This document shows, one piece after another, positions 35,725 through 45,993 of a stretch of 64,000 nt of DNA. The stretch is taken from NCBI GenBank assembly GCA_023897205.1, contig JAHWDD010000004.1, positions 2,604,001-2,668,000 of the forward strand, read 5' to 3'. Numbering within the stretch: the stretch's first letter is position 1; each line of letters opens with the position of its first letter. This stretch comes from Exophiala sp. HKRS030 (taxonomy: Eukaryota; Ascomycota; Eurotiomycetes; Chaetothyriales; Herpotrichiellaceae). The position numbers and the translations under genes are program-made. Under the pieces are notes generated by a model that was given only the letters and a program-made list of their open reading frames with translations, was not told the DNA's origin and made no database searches.

Positions 35725-37289
35725 CTAGATACCCAATGTCGTAGTAGCAACAGGAGGTACAGGTTTAGCATCCACATTCGGTGTTTTTGAGCTCCCTTTC
35801 GAGGGGGTCTGTCCCGTCGTGGGCCAGTATTGTTTGAAATCGTGTCTGCAAGGAGAAATCGAGAACGTCAGCCAAATACGAATGATCCCCAAGGGGATAT
35901 GTGCCTGGGAACTAGTTCTTCGCTTCTTCCAACTCACCCAAGTGTATAAGCATTCATCAACATCTTTCTTCTCGCCTCGGGGGAACTGTTCAAAGTCTTG
36001 AAGAATTCCACCTCCGAAGCCTTCTCTGGGTCGGTGTCTCTCAACAGGCAGGTGTTGTTATAGCTGACTTTGTGAGTGACATCGTGGTACTTTTCTCTTC
36101 GGACGTCGGCGTATTTGGTCAATAAGGAATCGTCACATCCTCTTCGAAGCACGCCGACGAGAGAATCTGCGAGGCCAGCAGCGTCGCAGATACCCGTGGT
36201 CAAACCCATACCTGTCCAGACGCCCCTGTCAGAATGATCGTCACAACCTCCATGTCCCCTTTCGGGTCATGATTTTGGGTTTTGGGGGGGTTTTTATTCT
36301 CGTGCTTACCTCCAAACGGTGCGCACGCGTGTGCCGCGTCACCGGCCAAAAGAGATCTTCCTTTCCGATACGAAGGTGCAGAACGTTGGTGAATTCGATA
36401 AGGGCTGACCATTTCAATCTGGTACGAATCCTTCTTCAACGGTTTAGGACCGGGGAAAAGAGCCTCGAACTTGTCGTGTACGTTGGCCAAGACTTCTTCC
36501 CTCGTCAGCTCGTCCTTTTCGGCGTACGAGACTCGCCATAGTCCCGTAGGGTCGATTTTGGCGATCAGACAAAAGTGGTCCGGGTGGACGACGAACTGGC
36601 TCCGTGCGAAGCCGTGGTCCTTGAAAGGGTAACGGACATTACAGGCTACCAGCCATTGTGGGAGGGTGAAGCCGTCGTACGTGAGGTCCAGGAGTTTCCG
36701 GACTGTCGACCGCCCACCGTCGCAGGCAGCCAAGTACTTTGCTGATATTTCCTTCTTGCCTCCGGGCGTTTCGACCGTCGCGATTATAGATTCCGACGTC
36801 TCCTTGATCTCGGCGAGTTTATGGTCGAAAAGCATCTAGAGGAGAGGGTCAGTGGAAGGTGCCTGGGGGAACTCGAGATCTCATATCTCGACTCGAACTG
36901 ACCTTTGCCCCCTGGCACTTTTCCACGTGGCTTTTCAAGATCTTGGCCAGTTGATACTGTCCGCAGATGACCGTGTCAAAGGACCCCGGTATTCTATCCT
37001 CTGGCTGGAATTCCGCAATCAATCTGTTGTCGATGGTGATCCACCTGAGGCGGAAGTCGTAGTCTGATTTCTCCATACCGACCGCACGTGCTTCAGCGGC
37101 GACACCGGCTCTCTCAAGTTCGATGACCGCCGCCGGGCCATATGTCATGGCTCGAGGAGACTCGTCGACGTCTGGTAAGGACTCGATCAGGGTCACGTCG
37201 ACCCCTTCCCTGGCGAGGAGGAGGGTGGTGAGAAGCCCGACTGGGCCTGCACCCACGACGAGCACTTCGCAATCCGTCGAGCCGGCCAT
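35725..37289 (-). CDS. FAD-dependent monooxygenase 3 (group A)
   Basis: Four exons on the minus strand, 36903-37289, 36310-36835, 35938-36211 and 35725-35845; 435 residues. GAGPVG (13-18), the DG motif AACDGGRSTVRKLL with Asp168 and the GD motif AGDAAHACAPFGG with Gly294-Asp295 are intact. The region from GLWRVSYAEKDELTREE through SPYRIHQR is close to monooxygenase 2, while the DG motif is nearer monooxygenase 1. The C-terminal exon is Pro/Thr/Lys-rich, without a known domain. It forms the right edge of the oxidoreductase block. Substrate unknown; an aromatic or alicyclic acid is inferred from family and context. Confidence 0.87.
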
Positions 37290-39708
37290 TTGATGCTGGG
37301 TCTTGACTGGGATTTGATACGGGTGTGGGTTCTGTTCGTATTTTGTCGCAATGTGGTCGACTCGTGGTAGAATGTCAAGGATATAGAGGGGCCGAGGTTT
37401 GTCGGATTGGGGCTTGTATACACGCCGATCAACGTATCATCTCAAACACGCAGTGGCCTGAGGCTCTCGTCCAAGTTCGTAACCAATGCGCCTCGAGGCC
37501 TCTACAGTGGAATGAGCGTGTTGATTTTGGAGAAACTCTTTTTTTTACAGGGATATATGAAGAGGGGGTACTCCCGTACTCCGTACAACAACGCGGATAA
37601 TTGGGGTAATTCGGCGACGAATGGGCGCCACTCTCCAGGGGTCCGAAGGCTTTATTAGGGTTACGGCCCCTAGATGGCCTAGTGAAGCCTTCCCAGTGAC
37701 CACCTTTAAAGCCTTGAAATGGGTCAAGCACCTACATGCACGCAGGAATTCATTCGAACAAAGAGGGGTGTTATCCCTTCTCTCATCTAACATACCATAC
37801 TCATGCTTGAACTTCAGAAGGTAGCCTATATCGAGACTAGTAGGAAAAAATCGGCCAAGTAATGAGGGTCACTAGGGACCTGTGCGAGGATACTCTAGTT
37901 TCCATGGGCACTCAGGAAGACTAAGATTCGTCTGGCATTCACCGGATTGTTGGCTCCTCCGGCCTCGATGCTATAAAGTCAAGCATGATGAAGTTGGCAC
38001 TCGGGCTGTGGTACAGGGAGTACGAGGGCCAAGGAAATCAAATTTGGTTATGGTTTCAGAGGCTTTGAGATCCCTCCTGAAGGTTCAACACAAAACGCCT
38101 CATCTCACAGCCTGAAGGCCTTGAACGAGGCCACCGACATCATGCACAGAGCCTAGTAAACCGTGCCTCTAGCCATGTAGTCTAGCAAAAGCCAAACAGG
38201 ACGTCCGTCGGATTCATCAGATCTTAATTTCACCGGGAGGTGTGATGTCTCCCGATCAATCCTCAAGCAAGTGTCTGGCAATGTCTACATCGTACTCTTG
38301 AAGTCGGAGTTTTGCCGTACGCCAGCTCCACGGTTCTTGCCGCCCAGCGAGATCCAGTGCATCGCAGTTTCTGTCAGATATCCGAGTTGACCCAGTTGTG
38401 CTCCATGTATTCAGCCACATGGCAGACCTGCATTGTCGCCCCATGATCTGAGATCATGAGAATGATTAGTTCATTCTTATTACTCCGTATGCCCATCGGG
38501 GCACGAATCTGGAACTGCATCTTTTGCTCCAACAAATAAATGTCTTTCCCACGTTGACCGTTTGATGTTGGGGACAGATTGACCATCGTCCAGTGCAATG
38601 CGGGTCTGTTTCTGCCCACCTTGCAAGACACGGTTCTTTTCTTTGTTTTCTGATATAGCTCCGGATAAACCCCCAGGGTTTTCCGTCTTCACACCATCAA
38701 AATGCATTCATTAACAGGATCATTTCAATGATACAACGTTCGGAAATGTTCTTTTTGTGGCATACTGTACTCTGTGAGGAGTAAGTATCAGTATTCCCCC
38801 AATAATTGGAGAAAGCGTACACTATGCCTAGAATAATGGGATTCGCAGTACGGAGTACAGATAGTAGGATTGATACAGTACTGGGATCTCTCGGACTATC
38901 CCTTGCGGTTAAACCCCATGAGTGCCGACGGGAAGCCATTGAATAAAAAGAGAAGCGGTATGCGTATTGCACACACCAGTCTTGCCGTATAGCCGGACTT
39001 GACGTTTCTCAATCGTGACCCTACGTCTGCCAGACAATACTCTGCACCTACCCTTCCGGATGTTCGGAACGTGAAATAGTTCACTTGTGTTTGGGGGAAT
39101 TCGTGGGGAGAGGTCTAATCGCCAATCTGGTTTATACACATATCGGCGGAGACTTTAAAATATGTCCTAGTAAGACAGAGGTGGAAGTTCAATCCTGGCG
39201 TGGGGCCCGAAGAGTCGGGGCAGTATGCGTTCTGCTGGCACGGGTTTCTCCAGAGCGTTCGTAGTGGTAGTGGTACTACGATGAGTCTCTACGATTGCTG
39301 GTCCTAGGCCGAGTCTCTTCAAGAAGAGTCCCTAACTGTGTAAGACAAGCTTCCAAGACTGGTAGCTTGAACATGCTCACGAGCATCGTCGCTCTCGGTG
39401 CGGTACTTGGGGCTGGAGCATAACTCGGATTCAGCCACCAGTGTACTGGTATATCAACAACGTGGGATAGAAAGTGGTCACAGCGAGGTCCACGCAAACA
39501 GGTGAAACTCATACGGCGAATAGGGAATGGAGAAATCAAGGATGAAATATATCTTGTAATTTCCTTTCATTTGATACACAGTAACAGTGTTACATTAGAG
39601 ATTGTATGTCCGTCCTGGCCACCTCTTTCGCCGAGTAGGTCCGAGGTCAACATCCTATTCCCACCTTCGTCAACGCCTGAGAGTCCGCAATGACCCTTGA
39701 TGGGTAAT
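37290..39708. other. Gene-poor region right of the oxidoreductase block
   Basis: 2.4 kb of short frames on both strands with no family signature. TACGGAGTA/TACTCCGTA copies at 37577, 38481 and 38849. It may hold old gene remains but none can be supported. Confidence 0.5.
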
Positions 39709-40110
39709 CTAGTTGCTGAACTGTGTTGGAAAGCCGCAGTCAGTATGTTGACGCAGATGTCATGATGGTCTGATTCTAGACCAACCTTTTCCGGGACATT
39801 CTTGCCCGTAGCCTTCTCAAACATCCCTCGAGCTGAGTCGGTGATCTTTTCGTTCATGCCGCGGGACTTTTGAGGGTCGATCTTGCCTGGAGTGAAAGTG
39901 TCACTAACGAGTGCAGACGACCAGGGAACATCTATCACCCGGTGGTGCTACATACCTTGTCCGAACTTCTTCTCAGCGGCATCGAGACCTACAACAACAA
40001 TAATCAATCGCTGCGTCAGGGACGGGGCGACGGCATAGACACCGAAACATACCCTTGTCGAGGTAGTCCTCTTTCTGTTCAACGCCTTGTCCTTGTCCTT
40101 GGTTGTTCAT
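39709..40110 (-). CDS. Conserved small hydrophilic protein (67 residues)
   Basis: Four exons on the minus strand, 40053-40110, 39956-39988, 39786-39886 and 39709-39720; the last codes only for Phe-Ser-Asn and the stop. All three introns are short GT-AG introns and the phases agree. The product has a Gly/Gln start, then DYLDKGLDAAEKKFG, a KIDPQKSRGMNEKITD segment, ARGMFEKATGKNVPEKF, and the end. It is highly charged, has no membrane segment and no signal peptide. I know this pattern as a widespread fungal small protein, usually annotated hypothetical; a stress-related role would be guesswork. The single-exon reading of this locus adds a false 120-residue frame. Confidence 0.75.
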
Positions 40111-42570
40111 GGCGTCTGGATGTCTTGGGATTGATTTGAGGTGATGATGTTTGGAAAGGTCTGTGAGAGGTTGTTAATAAGTCGATTGGAGTGAGAGAAA
40201 AGGAGGGGGGAGGGAAGCTGGATGCTATATACCCTAAGATACTCGCAAGCTATCTCGATAAATCGATAGCTATGGCATCATATTCAGCTCCTAAATGGCC
40301 CAACCAAAGGGTGCGATGGGGTTTAGCCCATGCTGGAATGTACATCATAGCGATCATCGCTCCATTTATGTGGGTTATGCTACGATAAATCCGGAATTAG
40401 GCGAAGGGCTTCCGCGTAGTAAAGGGCAGTTGATTGGAAGGTTCGTGTCGCAGAACAAGGGACAAAGCTTGCTGGAGTTGAGCGAAGCCATGGTAACTGT
40501 TGTACCGGTTGGGCGATGCACATGCTCGGAGCGAGAGACAACGACGTCATCGAGTCTGCCGATCAAGGAAACTCTGACATCCTGACGCTAAGTCATATCT
40601 GGTATAGTTGAATATCATGTGACCTGAGATTTGGCCCATGCGGCGACTATTCTCTACATACAAGCAGGTAAGTTGTTGAGGAAAAGGAATCTTCACGTAC
40701 ATGATCAACACAACTATGTTCAAGTTACCATGAATTATACTCGTACGCTCTGCATGCATAGCTAGTGAGTTTCTCAAACCCTTTCTGGAAAAATTGCCCA
40801 GATCTTGTATGAAATCATCACGAACTGGCCCGTACCATGAGTTATCCCGCTCGTCCTGATCGCTCGATCTGGAACAAGCGTTCACTTAGAGCCACCAATG
40901 TTGCTGTACAGTGGACTGTGCCTGGGTCACCCAAGACTTCTCGTAAATCTTGAAAACATAGCAATGAGATGATGCCTGGTATAAACACATGTACCCGTCG
41001 AGACGACAACATCAAGTGATTAGCATTCCCAATTTCCAGAGCACTGTCGGCGCTGGTATTTCCTCAAAGTTGGTACAATATCCCGACATCAAAAACTGGA
41101 AGCGATACTCAGCCTGAATACCACTCGTTGTACCTTAAGGTCCTCTCGAGAGGTAAAGGTCTCTCAACTGCAACACTCATACCGTTCGCTGTTTCTCAGG
41201 GAGAAAACGATGGAGTCCGGATGTGAAAGCGCGAGTTCAAGTGCGGACTTACACCACAGAGGATCTCGCACCGACTCCGTACATTCAACTTCGATCTCTG
41301 ATCCGCAAGCCCAATGAGGAATGCGAAGACGGATACCCCGGAGCCGTACAAGCAAACGCGCATTGAAGAGCCTCGGTGGTTCCCACCGCTGATCGATGTG
41401 ACAGAGAGTTGCCGCAGACTCGACAATTGATACCAGCTTGTTTGGTAGTAGAGGAGGTGGCTTGCCCCCTGTGCTAAATAAGGAAGTCCTGGGCAATCCC
41501 TCACCAAGTCGAGAAGTCAGCCCCGTTTGTTCCTGACAACCGAGGAAGCGACGATTCTGCAGACCTAAATGGGAACAGCTTCACACATTTTTCACGCTTC
41601 CGGTAAGTTATAGATGAAAGGGGGATTTATTCAGCCACAGATGCGGGAAGCTGAGACGCTGTTTACGGAACTGCAAAAACCCGAAGCTTCGCCAAGCATT
41701 AGATCCACGTGATGCGAGCCTTGGCCTGGTCAGCCTTTCGATCCCTGAAACACTGAATCAGCCTCACCATCTTTCGGTTGCTCACGTTTCCGGGGGGAAA
41801 CACCTCTTTCTGAAGTCATCGAGAGACGCTCGGATGTCTCATGCAGTTCCAACCCCGTGCTCAGTATCCTAATCGAGCCTGAATCCTCCTGTTTGGGTTA
41901 GGCGACAACACTTTGCCTTAAAACCGGCGTCTTCCCTTTTCTCAGAATCACTCCCCCGGCCTCGTTGCTCGTCGCTTGCAAATTGCAGTGGTCAGAAGCA
42001 GAGACCCTCTTCTGCCACTCTCGGTCAATTCACAGATCCAAACTCTTTGCCCGGAGACTGTTAGATCCATCTGATCAGGCGCTGAATACTCGTTTACTAG
42101 GTGAATCTAACTTTCTACCGCCTAGTGCACGTCTATCTGCTCCGGATATCTCATCAGCCGCACATTTTGAGGCTCCTGGCCTTTCTTGGTGTTCTTCTCT
42201 GACACCTTACTATATTGAAGACTGAAACGAAAAGCTCTCGCCTTCTGTATCATGATTTGTAGTAAGTCAGCATTTGCTAGCGGCCCGATTGACTTGGGAG
42301 ACTTCGGATCTTAGCACTTCCATGATCGTGGACTTTGCTCGACGAGTATATATTCACCTTCGGTTCGATCTCAATCAATCTCCATTTCCACAGCACGAGC
42401 AGCTTCATTCCTTTTCACAGACTTTTGACAAGTCTTCTCCAATCTTTCCCTTTCAGGCTTTTGATAAGTCTTTTCAGTTCTTTTTTGCCTTGTGCCGGAC
42501 ACTCTCATTTCACCATTTGACTGGATCATATTTTCTACTTCCGTTCAGAAGCCAAAAGTTCAGCATCAAA
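40111..42570. other. Intergenic region
   Basis: 2.5 kb. A minus-strand frame at 41164-41496 is open for 110 codons but resembles nothing known. The final 200 bp are pyrimidine-rich and follow a TATA-like element at 42347, fitting a promoter and leader of the ferritin-fold gene. Confidence 0.5.
42347..42353 (+). promoter_or_regulatory. TATA-like element of the ferritin-fold gene
   Basis: TATATAT in GAGTATATATTC lies about 220 bp before the ATG at 42571, with a CT-rich leader between. Assignment by position. Confidence 0.35.
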
Positions 42571-44260
42571 ATGAAGTTTTTCACAATCTCTGCATTGATC
42601 GCCCTTACCGGCTTGACGCTGGCGGCTCCTATTGACCCCCCGAAGGGTGCTCCTCAGGGGGCTCCCACTAAGGGTGCTCCTCCTAGAGGTCCCCCCGGGG
42701 GAAAAGGTTCTCAATTCTCCCAGAGTGATATCACCATTCTGCAATTTGCCCTGACTGTACGTTTTAAGATTTCGATTTACTTGTGGCTGTACCTTCTAAC
42801 TCGCCACCCTTTTTAGCTTGAACATCTTGAGAATACCTTCTATCAGGAAGCTTTCAACACTTTCAAGTTGCAGGACTTTATCAACGCTGGTTTCAGTGAG
42901 GAGTTCTTTGTCAATATGCAATTCATCGCTTTCGACGAATCCACCCATGTCTCGCTTCTGCAAGCTGCAATTTCTTCTGCCGGTGTCGTGCCTGTCCTGC
43001 CTTGCACGTACAGCTTCCCAGTCACAGATGTGGCCAGCTTCGTGACCCTCTCCGCGGTTCTGGAGAGCATCGGCACCAGTGCCTACCTGGGGGCGGCTGG
43101 CTTTGTCGGGTCCAAAGATATCCTCACCATCGCTGCGAGCATCATGGCTACCGAAGGCTTACACACCGCCCTCCAAAGAAGCTCGCTCGGTGCCATCGGT
43201 GCTCCCGATCCATTCTTTACTGTGAGTCTTGCTTGATTATAGCTTTGCTACAAACACTTATTTACTGACAATGCGATACATAGCCTCTTGACCCCAACTC
43301 TGTCTTCACGCTTGCAGCACAATTTATTACCGCGTGCCCACCTTCCAACCCACCGTTGCCATTCACGGCATTCCCAAGCCTCAAGGTTGATGCCCAACAA
43401 TGCTTCGATGAGGTAGGAAGCTTCGGTGCCTCCCAAGCAGTGGCAGCCGTGTCTGCGACCGAAACCACTACTGCAAACTATGCCACCATGACCTGGGCTG
43501 ACAGCACCGACACTTCCGTCTCTGACATCGCCGCCGCTGTTTCCACCACTGTTGATGTTGCAAGCGAGAGTGGTGCAGCCAGCGCGACCGAAACAGCTGC
43601 TGCCTCCGCCGCCACCACAACCACAGAAGTGGCTGCTGCAGGAACGATGCCTCCGATGCCGTCAATGCCCATGAGAATCCGAGCGCGCCAGGACGAAGCC
43701 AACGCCTCTACCGATTCTGTGGCTGCTGCTGTTTCTACAACTACTGCTACCGCCGACGCGGCTGCCGCCACTACGGTCGATGCTGCGGCTGTCAACTCCT
43801 CCTCCACCACCACTACCAGCGATGTCGCAGTCGCCTCCGCCACCGCGGTTTCTGCTGGTGTCGGCTCCGCTGGTGCTAGCTGCTCGGTCCTGACCGCTGG
43901 CAGCATGCTCAATCTGGCTCCTGACTTCAAGTCCGCCAAGAAGGACTTCAGCCGCGTCAAAGAGGTCTTTGTCACTTTCGTTGAAGGTTTGAACGTCATT
44001 TCCGTCGGGGTTGGCCTCAATGCCGGCATCATTGGCGGCGGCGGTGGCTTTGGCGCCCGCGTTCCTGCTGGCATTGGCGGTCAAGTCTTTGTTTTCATCA
44101 CCGCCGTCGACATCTCCGGCCGGAGGCTCGGCGATTCCGACGTTCTCTTCGGCCCTGGTATCGTGGAGAGTAAGTTACTGGCCAAACTACAGGTTTATGA
44201 TCCTACGCTAATTGTGTGTCACTACCAGTCGCTCCCTCGCTACCACAACTTGGATTTTAA
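42571..44260 (+). CDS. Secreted ferritin-like domain protein, Rds1 type
   Basis: Four exons, 42571-42756, 42817-43221, 43284-44169 and 44229-44260; 502 residues. A signal peptide (MKFFTISALIALTGLTLAA) is followed by a Pro/Gly-rich spacer with repeated GAP units and then a ferritin-like four-helix domain (about 50-230). Possible metal ligands are in place: the Glu residues of LEHLENTFYQ and LESIGTSAY, and the two ExxH pairs ESTH and EGLH. An Ala/Ser/Thr/Val-rich linker with two alanine-threonine tracts follows, then a C-terminal beta-type domain from SCSVLTAGSMLNLAPDF. This is the layout of fungal Rds1-like stress proteins; function is unknown in detail. The last splice (GTAAGT at 44170) is my choice; reading on without it adds about 95 unlikely residues. 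Confidence 0.82.
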
Positions 44261-45993
44261 AATGTTCGAGACCGGTTTTGCACGCCGATTATATGCATAT
44301 GCTCGGCACCATCTTGTTTGCTTCATCAGGCGCTTTTTGTGGTCGTCCATGACTGACTACGAGAACAATTTGCACCAAAGTTTTTGTGTTGAGCGGAAAG
44401 GGATTTTCCGCTGGAGAAAAGGGGACGAAAGGGTTTCCGCGCACGAATCGGAATAAATCATGTGCGACCTCATTTAACTATTTTTGGATTCATCTGTGCA
44501 AGATCTGAGCAAGAGGAGATCATGCAAGGACTTTTTCCCTCTATCTTTCAGGACTCTCATTCACGAAATTATGGTTAACTTTTTTGTGTTTTTGTCTATT
44601 TGTATATGGCGCGAAAACGGGGGGAAAGCCCTAGAGCTCAAGGAGAGAGCTCAAGATACCCAACAATCCACAGAGAGAGGAAAGATCATTGGCCGTCTCG
44701 AGGGACAAGGCTAGAACAAAGAAAGATTGTGATGGAGAAGGGGAAGGGGAAGAAGGTTCAGAAGACGAGAGCGATGTTTGTCCATAGAGTCGAAAAGGTC
44801 TTTCGTCCAGAAAGGTCAATGAGAGATGTTGAACATCGGTCTTTTGCTAGTCGACTTGCGTACTCGTAAAATGTATTGGGGAGTGAAGAGAGGGAAAAAG
44901 CCATGAAGCAGCACCTGTCGTTTTCGTGCTCTCAGACGACCTCGTGAGGCAAAGAGAGACACTTTGTCATAGGTGTGCGTGTCTTACTTTCTCGAGTTTC
45001 GAGATTTGTTTTCTGAAGGCCATCGTCGTTACATCATCTGTCGAATGAGACGAGGTCGGTTTCACGAGGGAGAATCTCGCTTGCCTTCTTTTGTTTTTTC
45101 TTAGCGCGGAAGATGGGCTTTTGACAAGCATCTCTCTGCTCTCTCTCCGTACAGACCAACATTCTCGAGGGCGGCTGGAGAATTTCTTTCGCTAGCCCGA
45201 AAAAAAGAAAGAGAGAACAGATCTCGAGTGCATTTTAGAATCAGGCGACCCACGGAACCGGCGATTGTACCTTCGAAGCTCGAGATATGGAAAAAAGGAC
45301 GTCAAGCTGCCTTACAGAGAAGACATTTTTGTTCCAATTCGTCAGGGTCATCGCAGCTTCGACATGGTTACTCTTGTAGAGCTACGGTCGCTCTCGTATT
45401 GGAGATGTGCAATGGGCGGCCAGTAGTGACACATGCAGGCCAACTCGCAGGTGAGTGATCGGGGAGTAAAGCGTTCTTCCGATTCTGGTCTTTGTGTTGG
45501 CATTGGAATCATGTAACTTTTCATTGGCTCTTCGGTGCGAGATCCCCCTATCTCCCTAGGTACAATACCTACTGTAGGTGGTCACTAAAATGTAACTAAA
45601 TACCCCTCGTCAGGCATCGGCATCGACTCCGATCCAAAGTCCATGCAAAGATGCGGGGGAACAAACCGAGTGAAGTCTACAGATCATAGCTTTGCGCCCT
45701 CGAAAAGAAACACCTTCTGTTGATATGTGACACGAGTCTTTAGATTTCCCGTTTCCTACTCTGTATAATCTCTTTTCAACTGATTGACTCTTTTTCAAAA
45801 AAAGAAAAGACAGAAACACCCGATAATTCCACCAACTTACCACCTCCTGTCGGGGAGTGCGATTTCTCAACTGTCAAACAGATTTGATTTCATTGTCGAC
45901 TTGTTCATAAAACGAAGGGTCATCAGACATTCGGAGCAGTGGGCGCCTCTGAACACTTTCACCGCATCACCCCGGTATAGCTAGCTAGCCACC
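44261..45993. other. Intergenic region
   Basis: 1.7 kb with no supportable gene; AG-rich stretches near 44630-44830. The last 200 bp should contain the promoter of the dehydratase gene. Confidence 0.55.

Noticed and set aside
19744..37289. Classical secondary-metabolite cluster
   Set aside because: No polyketide synthase, peptide synthetase, terpene cyclase or prenyltransferase is present; the set is oxidative and transport-related only.
41164..41507. Minus-strand frames of 103-110 codons, possibly gene remains
   Set aside because: Reads partly like protein (WEPPRLFNARLLVRLRGIRL) but has no recognisable family, start context or flanking exons.
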